A stretch of DNA of 64,000 nucleotides, from assembly GCF_003001935.1 (NCBI RefSeq), contig NZ_PVNG01000005.1, positions 1-64,000 of the forward strand, written 5' to 3'. Under the pieces are notes generated by a model. That model made no database searches. It was not told the origin of the DNA and saw only the letters and a program-made list of their open reading frames with translations. The stretch comes from Nonomuraea fuscirosea. Its GTDB lineage: Bacteria > Actinomycetota > Actinomycetes > Streptosporangiales > Streptosporangiaceae. The position numbers and the translations under genes are program-made. Shown piece by piece: positions 24,332 through 33,638 of this stretch (positions within the stretch are counted from its first letter, which is position 1; each line of letters opens with the position of its first letter).

Positions 24332-24952
24332 TCAGTCGAACTGCGGGCGCCTGGTGCGAGTGCGCTTCAGTTCGAAGAAGTCGTCGAACTGCGTGACGGC
24401 CAGGACGCCGTCCCACAGCTTGCCCGCGTCGTCGCCGCGCAGGATCCTGGTGATGACCGGCCCGAAGAAGGCGTTGTCGCCGACGCGGATGACCGGAGTG
24501 CCGACCTCCTGGCCGACCAGGCCGATGCCCTCGTCGTGGGAGGCGCGGATGGTGGCGTCGTACTCCTCGGAGTGCATGGCCTCGGCCAGGCTCCGCTCGA
24601 GGCCGGCGTCGTCGAGCGCGCCCTCGATGACCTCGCGCAGGCGCTCGGGCTCCTTGCTCAGGCCCTGGTTGTGCAGGCGGGTGCCGAGCCCGGTGTAGAG
24701 CTGGCCGATGACGTGCTCGCCGTGCTTGGCCGCGGCCGCGGCGATGACCCTGACCGAGCCCATGGCCTTGGCGGCGCGCTCGAGGTAGTCGGCGGGTACG
24801 TCTTTCTCCTCGTTGAGGAAGTAGAGCGACATCTGCCGCCAGCGCGGCTGGATCGGCCGGACCTTCTCCACCTCCAGCAACCAGCGCGAGGTCACCCACG
24901 CGAACGGACAGGAGGGGTCGAACCACAGGTCCACGGGAATCTTCTCTGTCAT
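24332..24952 (-). CDS. DsbA-fold reductase, Rv2466c-like
   Basis: A 206-residue DsbA/thioredoxin-fold protein very close to the mycothiol-dependent nitroreductase Rv2466c: [34 protein letters not shown], the helical insertion, [17 protein letters not shown] and the C-terminal [15 protein letters not shown], which is nearly diagnostic. The active-site motif is CPFA instead of CPWC, so only the first Cys remains. It may still form mixed disulphides with mycothiol (inference). It is divergent from pepN, sharing a 90-bp region. Confidence 0.92.
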   Translation of the reverse strand: MTEKIPVDLWFDPSCPFAWVTSRWLLEVEKVRPIQPRWRQMSLYFLNEEKDVPADYLERAAKAMGSVRVIAAAAAKHGEHVIGQLYTGLGTRLHNQGLSKEPERLREVIEGALDDAGLERSLAEAMHSEEYDATIRASHDEGIGLVGQEVGTPVIRVGDNAFFGPVITRILRGDDAGKLWDGVLAVTQFDDFFELKRTRTRRPQFD

Positions 24953-25041
24953 GTCTGCCCGTAACCTGAGGTGGTTCGGGTCCTATTCCCGGCATGGCAG
25001 GATACGGACAACCCCGACGAAGTGGTGAAAAGGAGCGCAAC

Positions 25042-27606
25042 TTGGCAGGCAACCTGACCCGGGACGAGGCTCGTGAGCGCGCCCGGCTGTTGAAGGTCGA
25101 GTCGTACGAGGTCGCACTCGACCTGACCGAGGGAGAGGAGCGCTTCGAGAGCGTCACGACGGTCCGGTTCACCAGCACCCGGCCGGGCGAGTCCACTTTC
25201 ATCGATCTGCACGGGGCCACCGTCCGCAAGGTCACCCTCAACGGCGACGACCTCGACGTGTCGGCCTACGACGCCGAGCGGGGCCGCTTCCCCCTCTCCT
25301 CGCTCGCCGAGTCCAACGTGCTGGTCGTCGACGCCGACTGCTCCTACATGCGCACGGGCGAGGGCCTGCACCGCTTCGTCGACCCGGTCGACCAGCAGGT
25401 CTACCTGCACAGCCAGTTCGAGACGGCCGACGCCCACCGCATGTACGCCTGCTTCGACCAGCCCGACCTCAAGGCCACGTTCCAGCTCACGGTGCTGGCC
25501 CCGGCCGGCTGGGAGGTCGTCTCCAACGCCGCCGCCTCGCAGGTGACCGAGCTGCCCGAGCAGGCCGGCCGGCACGGCACGGTCCAGGCGGCCAGGCGCT
25601 GGGAGTTCCCGGCCACGCCTGTGCTGTCCACGTACATCACCGCGCTGGTCGCCGGGCCGTTCCACAAGGTGACCTCCGAGCACGACGGCATCCCCCTCGG
25701 CGTCTACTGCCGCGCGTCGCTGGCCGAGCACCTCGACGCCGACAACATCCTGGAGGTCACCCGCCAGGGGTTCGACTTCTTCCACCGCGTCTTCGGCGTG
25801 CGCTACCCGTTCGGCAAGTACGACCAGCTCTTCGTGCCCGAGTTCAACGCGGGCGCGATGGAGAACGCGGGCTGCGTGACGTTCCTGGAGGACTACGTCT
25901 TCCGCTCCAGGGTCACCGACGCGGTCGTCGAGCGGCGCGCGGAGACGATCCTGCACGAGATGGCCCACATGTGGTTCGGCGACCTCGTCACCATGCGTTG
26001 GTGGGACGACCTGTGGCTGAACGAGTCGTTCGCCACCTACATGTCCGTGCTGGCGCAGGCCGAGGCGACGCGGTGGGGCAAGGGCGCGTGGACCACGTTC
26101 GCGAACGTGGAGAAGTCCTGGGCCTACCGCCAGGACCAGCTCCCCTCCACCCACCCCATCGCCGCCGACATCCCGGACATGCAGGCGGTCGAGGTCAACT
26201 TCGACGGCATCACGTACGCCAAGGGCGCCTCGGTGCTCAAGCAGCTCGTCGCCTACGTCGGCCTGGACAACTTCCTGGCCGGGGTACGCGACTACTTCGC
26301 CGAGCACGCCTGGGGCAACACCGAGCTGAAGGACCTGCTCACCGCCCTTGAGCGGACCTCGGGCCGCGACCTGTCGTCCTGGTCGAAGGAGTGGCTGGAG
26401 ACCTCCTGGGTCAACACGCTGCGGCCGGCGTTCGAGGTGTCCGGCGGGCGCTTCACCAAGTTCGAGGTGCTCCAGGAGGCGCCCGCGGACTATCCGACGC
26501 TGCGTTCGCACCGCGTCGCGATCGGCCTCTACACGCTGGCGGACGGCAAGCTGACCCGGACCAAGCGGGTCGAGCTGGACGTGGTCGGCGCCCGTACGGA
26601 CGTGGCTCAGCTCGTCGGCGAGGAGCAGCCCGACCTGGTGCTGCTCAACGACGACGACCTCACCTACGCCAAGATCCGGCTCGACGAGACCTCGATGCGG
26701 ACGCTGGTCGAGGGCGGCATCGCCGCGTTCACCGAGTCGCTGCCGCGCGCGCTGTGCTGGTCGGCGGCCTGGGACATGACCCGCGACGGCGAGATGCCCA
26801 CCCGCGACTACGTCAAGCTGGTGGTCTCGGGGGCGGGCACGGTCAGCGACATCACCGTGCTGCAGGCGGTGCTGCGTCAGGCGCGCATGGCGGTGCAGCA
26901 GTACGCCGACCCGGCCTGGCGGCCCGAGGGGCTGGCGCTGCTGTCCGCCGAGCTGCGCTCGCTGCTCGGCTCGGCGCAGCCGGGCTCCGACCAGCAGCTC
27001 GCCTACCTCCAGGCGTTCGCGCAGGTGGCGAGCGCCGACGAGGACCTGACCCTGCTGGAGCGGATCCTCGACGGCAGCTCGGTGCCCGAGGGGCTGAGCG
27101 TCGACACCGACCTGCGCTGGAGCCTCGTGCACGCGCTGGTCTCCGGCGGCCGGCTGGCCGAGGCCGGCATCGACGCCGAGCTCGAACGGGACCCTACGGC
27201 GACGGGTGAGCGCCAGGCCGCGCTCTGCCGGGCCGCGCTCCCGTCCGCCGAGGCCAAGGCGGCGGCGTGGGAGCGGATCGTGGGCGGCAAGCTGGCCAAC
27301 CACATCGCCCGTACGACGATCGGCGGCTTCCAGGACCCGCACCACGCCGAGCTGCTGGCGCCGTACCGCGAGAAGTACTTCGCGGAGGTGGGCCGGATCT
27401 ACCGCGAGTGGACGTTCGACCAGGCCTCGACGTTCGCCGTCGGGTGTTTCCCCTCGTTGCTGATCGAGCCGGAGACGGTGCAGGCGGCGCAGGACTTCCT
27501 GGCCGGGGAGCAGCCGCCGCAGGCGCTGCGCCGGCTCATCCTGGAGGGCGCCGACGGCGTCAGCCGCGCTCTGCGCAACAGGGAGAAGGACGCCGCTTCC
27601 GGCTGA
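25042..27606 (+). CDS. pepN: Aminopeptidase N (M1)
   Basis: An 854-residue zinc aminopeptidase that trims N-terminal residues from peptides. Motifs are the exopeptidase GAMEN (FNAGAMENAG), H305-E-M-A-H309 with the third zinc ligand E328 in LWLNE, and the downstream catalytic-Tyr region. An ERAP1-like C-terminal domain follows. TTG 25042 is chosen because AAAGGAG lies 7 bases upstream; an ATG 16 codons earlier lacks such a site and would add residues not typical of the family. It is monocistronic and followed by a hairpin terminator. Confidence 0.95.
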   Translation: MAGNLTRDEARERARLLKVESYEVALDLTEGEERFESVTTVRFTSTRPGESTFIDLHGATVRKVTLNGDDLDVSAYDAERGRFPLSSLAESNVLVVDADCSYMRTGEGLHRFVDPVDQQVYLHSQFETADAHRMYACFDQPDLKATFQLTVLAPAGWEVVSNAAASQVTELPEQAGRHGTVQAARRWEFPATPVLSTYITALVAGPFHKVTSEHDGIPLGVYCRASLAEHLDADNILEVTRQGFDFFHRVFGVRYPFGKYDQLFVPEFNAGAMENAGCVTFLEDYVFRSRVTDAVVERRAETILHEMAHMWFGDLVTMRWWDDLWLNESFATYMSVLAQAEATRWGKGAWTTFANVEKSWAYRQDQLPSTHPIAADIPDMQAVEVNFDGITYAKGASVLKQLVAYVGLDNFLAGVRDYFAEHAWGNTELKDLLTALERTSGRDLSSWSKEWLETSWVNTLRPAFEVSGGRFTKFEVLQEAPADYPTLRSHRVAIGLYTLADGKLTRTKRVELDVVGARTDVAQLVGEEQPDLVLLNDDDLTYAKIRLDETSMRTLVEGGIAAFTESLPRALCWSAAWDMTRDGEMPTRDYVKLVVSGAGTVSDITVLQAVLRQARMAVQQYADPAWRPEGLALLSAELRSLLGSAQPGSDQQLAYLQAFAQVASADEDLTLLERILDGSSVPEGLSVDTDLRWSLVHALVSGGRLAEAGIDAELERDPTATGERQAALCRAALPSAEAKAAAWERIVGGKLANHIARTTIGGFQDPHHAELLAPYREKYFAEVGRIYREWTFDQASTFAVGCFPSLLIEPETVQAAQDFLAGEQPPQALRRLILEGADGVSRALRNREKDAASG

Positions 27607-27626
27607 TCTCATCCCTGATCACGCAT

Positions 27627-27662
27627 CCGATCGGCCCTCGCGGGAACGCGGGGGCCGATCGG
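27627..27662 (+). terminator. Hairpin after pepN
   Basis: CCGATCGGCCC (27627-27637) pairs perfectly with GGGCCGATCGG (27652-27662), and the loop itself contains CGCG..CGCG. It sits 20 bp after the pepN stop. No T-run, as is common in this GC range. Confidence 0.65.
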
Positions 27663-27712
27663 CTGCGCGGACTTGACGTGGGCATCCTGGGCGCGGTGTT
27701 AGCCTCGAAACC

Positions 27713-29011
<1,299 letters not shown>

Positions 29012-29152
29012 TCGGCTCAGGACGGCCAATGTGTCCGGGCTGGTGGCAGGGACGTCGCCGGCCTTGGCGGCGGTTCTGGAGGGCCGTGCCCGACACCGAC
29101 ATCCCTGGGCCACATGTCCTTGTCCGGTCGCCGATCGTGAGAAAGTCGTCGC

Positions 29153-30103
29153 GTGGACTCGACTCGTGACCTGTTCATCGCCCTCGCCCGCCGTTACGCC
29201 TTCGCCGATCTGGGCGCGCTCGCGCCGGACGCCGAGATCGCGGAAGTGTGCGAGTTCGGGCAGCGGTTGCTCTCGCTCGACGCCGAGGACTTCGCGGCCG
29301 AGGCCCGCGTGGTCCCCGCCGACCTGCGGCGGCGCGCGCGGGCCTGCCACATGCCGCAGACGCCGCGCGAGCAGCCGCGCGGGGCGCTGGAGTCGCTGCG
29401 TCCCGCGTACGGGCTGCTGCTTGAGGTCATCGCCGTACGGTGGCACCGGCGCGAGCTGAGCCCGATGATCGCGGCGGTGCACATCGCCAGCGAATACCTG
29501 CCGCTGCTGGCCTTCGAGCCGCAGCTCGGTCACGCCGGCGACCCCGCCAGGTGGCCCGCGGGGCTGAGCGCGTCGGGGAGCAGGTTCGGCGTGATCGGCG
29601 ACCGGGAGTGCGACCACACCAAGTCCGAGCAGTCGGCCACGAACCGGACCCTGCGCGTGTCCGGGGAGCCGGCGGAGGGCTGGCGGGCCTACTTCGACCG
29701 GCAGCACAGCCAGGTCGCCGGGGCCGTGGCGGTGTGCGTTGCGGCCTGCCGCAACCCCTGCACGGCCATGGACTGGATCGATCCCGAGCCGCGCGCCGAC
29801 CTGCAGTCGCGGGCGCGCACGGCGCTGGCCTTCGCCGAGACCCCGCTCGTCCGGCTGCGCCACGCCGCCCCCGTGGGCCACGGGTTCGGGGTGCCCTCGC
29901 CCGAGGAGGTGCTCGACGCCTGGGAGCGCAGCCGGGCGACGCTGGACAAGAACGCCGTCGGCACGGCGGCGCTGAAGGACGACGGGTTCCCGCTGCCCGG
30001 CCTGCCGTCGCTGTTCTCGGCCGTGGCCGACGCCCCGATCGAGCCGGCGTCGCTGCTGGCCGGGGTGAGCGAACACATCGTACGCCTGCTCGAACGGCAC
30101 TGA
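29153..30103 (+). CDS. Hypothetical protein (316 aa)
   Basis: I do not recognise a family. The protein is soluble and mostly helical, with many Arg/Ala and short conserved-looking stretches: RARACHMPQTPREQPRGALESLRPAYGLLLEVIAVRWHRREL, GDRECDHTKSEQSATNRTLR and CVAACRNPCTAMDWIDPEP. The four Cys in the last segment are notable. GC3 is high and uniform, supporting a real gene. The GTG start is chosen at the beginning of MDSTRDLFIALARRYAF; ribosome-binding support is weak, so it may be leaderless. It is convergent with the DUF5130-like gene, and a 23-bp direct repeat lies between them. Confidence 0.7.
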   Translation: MDSTRDLFIALARRYAFADLGALAPDAEIAEVCEFGQRLLSLDAEDFAAEARVVPADLRRRARACHMPQTPREQPRGALESLRPAYGLLLEVIAVRWHRRELSPMIAAVHIASEYLPLLAFEPQLGHAGDPARWPAGLSASGSRFGVIGDRECDHTKSEQSATNRTLRVSGEPAEGWRAYFDRQHSQVAGAVAVCVAACRNPCTAMDWIDPEPRADLQSRARTALAFAETPLVRLRHAAPVGHGFGVPSPEEVLDAWERSRATLDKNAVGTAALKDDGFPLPGLPSLFSAVADAPIEPASLLAGVSEHIVRLLERH

Positions 30104-30106
30104 CGG

Positions 30107-30167
30107 GCTAGCGGCGGGCGGTCGCCTGTCGCGCAGGGCACAGAGCTAGCGGCGGGCGGTCGCCTGT
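30107..30167. repeat. 23-bp direct repeat at gene end
   Basis: GCTAGCGGCGGGCGGTCGCC plus TGT occurs at 30107-30129 and again at 30145-30167, 38 bp apart. The second copy is the 3' end of the DUF5130-like gene including its stop codon; the first is a duplicate in the intergenic space. Confidence 0.85.
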
Positions 30168-30508
30168 TCGCCCAGGGCGGCGATGCCGTACAGCAGGCCG
30201 CCGATCAGGTCGCCCACGCTGAACGCGGTGGCCATCGACATCGCGGTCAGCCGGCACGCGCTGTCGCTCAGCCGCCGCCGCGCGTCCTCGCCCGTGACGA
30301 TCTCCAGCCCCCGGCCGGCCAGGTCGATGAAGATCACCACGGCGCGGTCCGCCTCCTCGCCGAGGGCGGCGTGCAGGCGTTCGGCGAAGTGACGGCGCCC
30401 GCCCACCGGCTCGCCGATGAAGACGCCGAACCGCAGCCCGCTGCGGCGCTCGGCGGTGTGCAGCGCCTTCCTGACGTCGTCCGCCTGAGCGGCGGTCAGT
30501 CCCTTCAT
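30146..30508 (-). CDS. DUF5130/TPM-like small protein
   Basis: A 120-residue protein: MKGLTAAQADDVRKALHTAERRSGLRFGVFIGEPVGGRRHFAERLHAALG, then AVVIFIDLAGRGLEIVTGEDARRRLSD and a hydrophobic stretch SVGDLIGGLLYGIAAL. This follows the TPM/DUF5130 pattern (a TPM-domain-like fold with strand FGVFIG and strand VVIFIDL). Function is unknown. ATG 30508 has GAGG 5 bases upstream; GTG 30514 is a possible start two codons earlier. It follows the membrane protein gene (30516-30806) with almost no spacing, so the two are coupled. Confidence 0.75.
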   Translation of the reverse strand: MKGLTAAQADDVRKALHTAERRSGLRFGVFIGEPVGGRRHFAERLHAALGEEADRAVVIFIDLAGRGLEIVTGEDARRRLSDSACRLTAMSMATAFSVGDLIGGLLYGIAALGEQATARR

Positions 30509-30515
30509 GCTCACC

Positions 30516-30806
30516 TCACCATCCCGCGGAGGCGCCGCCGACGCGCCTGCCCGGCTCGGCGGTCTCGGCCGCGGCCACCCAGTCGTGCTCGGGCACGTCC
30601 GCCCACGAGGGCACGCGGTCGGCCAGCACCAGCCCTGAGGTGCTCACCCCGCGCTCGCTCCTGGAGGGGCCGCCCAGCCACACAGGGCCCGCCTCGATCC
30701 GGCGGCGCGATCCGCGCCCCGGCACCATGACGAGCAGGCTGATCAGCACGAACAGCCCCATGGACACTCCGATGAGAAAGAGCAGGATCTCTGCCGCGCT
30801 GTTCAC
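30516..30806 (-). CDS. Small single-pass membrane protein (96 aa)
   Basis: An N-terminal transmembrane helix (AAEILLFLIGVSMGLFVLISLLVMV, residues 4-28) is followed by a basic stretch (RGSRRR) and a soluble tail with VWLGGPSRSERGV and LPSWADVPEHDWV-like motifs. No catalytic motif is visible. It starts with GTG at 30804-30806 and its stop abuts the start of the DUF5130-like gene, so they form a two-gene operon. High GC3 supports coding. The function is unknown. Confidence 0.75.
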   Translation of the reverse strand: MNSAAEILLFLIGVSMGLFVLISLLVMVPGRGSRRRIEAGPVWLGGPSRSERGVSTSGLVLADRVPSWADVPEHDWVAAAETAEPGRRVGGASAGW

Positions 30807-31011
30807 ACCAAGACCGTAATCCTCGTGGGCGGGTCCGGCCAGACCCGATGCCGGCCGCGGCCCCGCGTCTTTTCCCGGTAAGATCGTTTAACGGGGCTTC
30901 TCTAGAGAAGAACAGTAGACATACCCCGATATCAGGCGTGGAACACGATGAGCTGGGCCATAAAACTATGGACGCGGCAACACTAGGAATCGATCGAAAT
31001 CCCGGGCTACG

Positions 31012-31848
31012 GTGAGTGACGTGGACTCCGACAACCAGCGAGAAGACGGTCTCAACACGTCTCCCATCTGGCTGAGCGACCGACCAGAAAGCGAGCAGAC
31101 CGCCGCCGCCAAGCCTTCGGCGCCCACCTCCACGTACGCGCCGCTCCAGCGCGCGTCCGTGCGCAACCTGCTGCAAGAACCCCGTTTCCGCCGCCTGCGC
31201 AACCGGCTGCTCGTGGCGGTCGCCGCGGGTCTGGTGGTGGGGTTCCTCGTGCGCGACTGGCGGGTGGGCGTGACCGCGGGCGTGATCGCGGCCGTGCTCG
31301 AGGCGGTCTACCGGGCACGCTCCAACTCCTCCGTACCGGCGTGGCGGCGGTCGTCCGTGGCGGAGCGGCGCACCGAGGCACAGCTGCGCAAGCTCGAACG
31401 CAGCGGCTATCGCACGCTGCACGCGAGGGCGATCCCGGGCAGCGAGGCCCAGATCGACCATCTTGTGGTGGGCCCGACGGGCGTCTACGCGGTCGACTCG
31501 GAGAAGTGGGACCGCCGGCTGCCCGTACGCGTGCAGATGGGCAAGAAGCTCTTCCACGGCCCGTTCGACATGAAACCCCGCCTCACCGAGGCCAAGTGGG
31601 AGGCGTCGCAGGCCAGCGAGCTGATCAGCGAGTCGTTCGGCCGCGAGATCGCCGTGGTGCCGTCGCTGGCCATCTACGGCCCGCCCGTGCCCTGGAAGAT
31701 CATGACCATTCGCGGCGTGGACGTCTACCAGGGCGACCGCGCGCGCAAGTGGATCACCAAGCGGGAGCGGGCGCTGACGAGCACGGAGATCGACCGCATC
31801 TACGACATCGCCGCCCAGGCTCTGCCCGCCCGCTACGGCGAAGACTGA
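31012..31848 (+). CDS. NERD-domain membrane protein
   Basis: A 278-residue protein. An acidic N-terminus and LLQEPRFRRLRNR precede two short membrane helices (LLVAVAAGLVVGFLV, VGVTAGVIAAVLEAVY, about 66-102). A cytoplasmic nuclease-related domain follows: ERRTEAQLRKLERSGYRTLHARAIPGSEAQIDHLVVGPTGVYAVDSEKW. The catalytic-type Asp (QIDHL) and Lys are kept, but the usual ExK is DSEK, so nuclease activity is uncertain. Its 3' end is triplicated in the DNA that follows. A perfect palindrome CTTCTCTAGAGAAG (30897-30910) lies in the region shared with the divergent small membrane protein gene. Confidence 0.88.
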   Translation: MSDVDSDNQREDGLNTSPIWLSDRPESEQTAAAKPSAPTSTYAPLQRASVRNLLQEPRFRRLRNRLLVAVAAGLVVGFLVRDWRVGVTAGVIAAVLEAVYRARSNSSVPAWRRSSVAERRTEAQLRKLERSGYRTLHARAIPGSEAQIDHLVVGPTGVYAVDSEKWDRRLPVRVQMGKKLFHGPFDMKPRLTEAKWEASQASELISESFGREIAVVPSLAIYGPPVPWKIMTIRGVDVYQGDRARKWITKRERALTSTEIDRIYDIAAQALPARYGED

Positions 31849-31915
31849 CCCAGGCTGCCCGCCCGCTACGGCGGAGCTCGACCTCGGGCTGCCCGCCCGC
31901 TACGGCGAAGACTGA
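31822..31915. repeat. Triplicated tail of NERD gene
   Basis: CTGCCCGCCCGCTACGGCG occurs at 31822-31840, 31855-31873 and 31889-31907, with spacings of 33 and 34 bp. Copies 1 and 3 continue identically as AAGACTGA, which in copy 1 includes the NERD stop codon. The third copy also encodes the C-terminal residues of the convergent TetR protein. Confidence 0.9.
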
Positions 31916-32610
31916 CGCCGGGAGGGTTCGTCCGGCACGGCCGCCAGTCTCGCGCCGAACTCGTCGAGGCGGGCGGCCAGCTCCTTGCTCGGCGGCAGCG
32001 TGCCGGGCAGCCGCGAGTACACCGCCGCGCCGAAGCCGGCCTGGCGCACGATGTGGTCGATCAGCGCCTCCCGGTCGCGCGGCCACGGGAACGCCGGCTG
32101 CGCGATCAGCAGGGAGACGCAGCCGTGCACGGCCGACCAGAGGCCGAGCGCGAGTTCCTCCGGGTCGCCTTCGAACACCCGTGTCTCCACGCAGGCGGCG
32201 ACGGCGGCCACCATGTGGCGGAAGGCCGTCTCGGCGGCCGGCGGCACGCCCGGCGCCGCTGAGGGGCGCAGCATCAGCACCCGGTACTGCACGGGGTGGT
32301 CGAGGGCGAAGCGGGCGTAGGCGCGGGCGCACCTGCCGAGGGCGAGGAACGGGTCGCCGCCGAGGTTGCCGGTGAACAGGCGGCCCAGCTCGTCCCACAC
32401 CCGCATGCACACGGCTTCCACGAGCGCGTCCTTGTCGGCGAAGTGCAGGTAGACCGAGGGCGTGGACACGCCGGCGCGCCTGGCCACGGCGCGCAGGGTG
32501 AGCGCGTCCTCGGTGCCCGCCTCGGTCAGCAGGTCCTCGGCCGCGCGCAGGATCTCCTCGCGGAGCAGGGCTCCCTCTCCGCGCCTGGCGCGTACGCGTC
32601 TGGTGCTCAT
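31900..32610 (-). CDS. TetR-family repressor
   Basis: A 236-residue regulator with an N-terminal TetR HTH (LREEILRAAEDLLTEAGTEDALTLRAVARRAGVSTPSVYLHFADKDALVEAVC, about 18-68) and a TetR_C-type ligand domain with a WHG-like WSAVHGCVSLLI. The ATG at 32610 (MSTRRVRARRGEG) is chosen, since an ATG three codons up is followed by no better site. It is divergent from the thioesterase gene, and two symmetric 13-bp operators lie 11-37 bp upstream, so it very probably represses itself and that gene. Its last residues are encoded by a copy of the neighbouring NERD tail repeat. Confidence 0.93.
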   Translation of the reverse strand: MSTRRVRARRGEGALLREEILRAAEDLLTEAGTEDALTLRAVARRAGVSTPSVYLHFADKDALVEAVCMRVWDELGRLFTGNLGGDPFLALGRCARAYARFALDHPVQYRVLMLRPSAAPGVPPAAETAFRHMVAAVAACVETRVFEGDPEELALGLWSAVHGCVSLLIAQPAFPWPRDREALIDHIVRQAGFGAAVYSRLPGTLPPSKELAARLDEFGARLAAVPDEPSRRQSSP

Positions 32611-32620
32611 GGATCTCACA

Positions 32621-32647
32621 TTGACGCCGTCAAGTTGACGATGTCAA
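32621..32647. promoter_or_regulatory. Tandem TetR operators TTGAC-N3-GTCAA
   Basis: TTGACGCCGTCAA (32621-32633) and TTGACGATGTCAA (32635-32647) are both palindromic in their 5-bp arms, with centres 14 bp apart, between the divergent TetR and thioesterase genes. The repeated half-site supports binding of two TetR dimers, and TTGAC could also serve as -35 boxes. Confidence 0.8.
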
Positions 32648-32678
32648 TCTGAGGTTCTGCGGAAGGGGCGTACCTAAT

Positions 32679-33494
32679 ATGGGGACTTTTCAGGAAGCGA
32701 CCGCTGTGACGGCGTACGGGGAGGGCGAGTTCGCCGCCACCCTGGACGCGCAGTGGAGCGTGGGCAGCCGGCTGCACGGGGGTTACCTCCTGGCCGTGCT
32801 GGGCCGGGCCGCCGGCGAGAGCGTGGCCGGCGGCGGGCATCCGCACGTCACGGCCGTCAGCGGCACGTTCGTCGAGCCGCCGGAGCCGGGCCCGGCCGCC
32901 GCGCGGGTCGAGACGCTGCGCGTCGGCAGGACCGTGGCCCAGGTCAGGGCCGCTCTCGTACAGGAAGGACGGCTCCGGGTCGAGGCGCACATCACGCTGG
33001 GCCTGCTGGACGAGGCGGACCCCTGGTGGTCGGCGCACGAGCCGGTACGCCTCCCGCCCGAGCAGGACTGCTTCCTCATGCCCGTCGATCCCCCCGGCGC
33101 GACCCTCAGCGTGCCGTTGATGGGCGTGATCGAGGAGCGACTGGACCCCGAGCACCTGGCCTTCGCCGCCGGCGCCCCCTCCGGGCGCGGGGTGATGGCG
33201 AGCTGGCAGCGGCTGGCCGACGGCTCCGACTGGGACCCGCTCAGCCTGCTGGTGGCGCTGGACCCGGTGCCGCCGGTCTCGTTCGACCTGGGGCTGTCGG
33301 GATGGGTGCCGACGATCCAGCTGTCGGCCTATCTGCGCAGGCTGCCCGCCCCGGGGCCGGTCAGGGTGCGGCTGGCGGCCACGGACATCGCGGGTGAGAG
33401 GATGGACGAGGTGGCGCACGTCTGGGACGACAAGGGCCGCCTCGTGGCCCAGGCCACCCAGCTCGCCGCCGTCCGGCTGCCGGACCGGAGGTAG
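32679..33494 (+). CDS. TesB-like acyl-CoA thioesterase (double hotdog)
   Basis: A 271-residue protein with two hotdog repeats. The first has the WSVGSRLHGGYLLAVLGRAAGE helix (HGGY motif about 31-34) and THVTAVSGTFVEP-type strand. The second has PVSFDLGLSGWVPTIQLSAYLRR and GRLVAQATQLAAVR with the conserved Gln. Proteins of this class hydrolyse acyl-CoA. The ATG start is next to the TetR operators, so it is probably the repressor's target, induced by an acyl-CoA or fatty-acid-like ligand (inference). Confidence 0.87.
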   Translation: MGTFQEATAVTAYGEGEFAATLDAQWSVGSRLHGGYLLAVLGRAAGESVAGGGHPHVTAVSGTFVEPPEPGPAAARVETLRVGRTVAQVRAALVQEGRLRVEAHITLGLLDEADPWWSAHEPVRLPPEQDCFLMPVDPPGATLSVPLMGVIEERLDPEHLAFAAGAPSGRGVMASWQRLADGSDWDPLSLLVALDPVPPVSFDLGLSGWVPTIQLSAYLRRLPAPGPVRVRLAATDIAGERMDEVAHVWDDKGRLVAQATQLAAVRLPDRR

Positions 33495-33638
33495 CCGGGG
33501 ACTCACGCGTACGCGGTCCTGCCGGCGGGCGGGAGCGGGGCACGATCCGGTAACGGCCGTCCGACACATGGACAGTTGTCTCAGTTGCCGGGCGGCGGCC
33601 GTAACATGTGAGGACTCGCTAGCGATGGGAGAAGCCCA

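Noticed and set aside
24949..27612. Very long open frame antisense to pepN
   Set aside because: A GC-rich shadow of the aminopeptidase gene: Val/Arg/Gly/His-rich composition without any motif. The sense frame has all M1 motifs.
31822..31915. CRISPR-like short array
   Set aside because: Only three copies, derived from a gene tail, with related rather than unique spacers.
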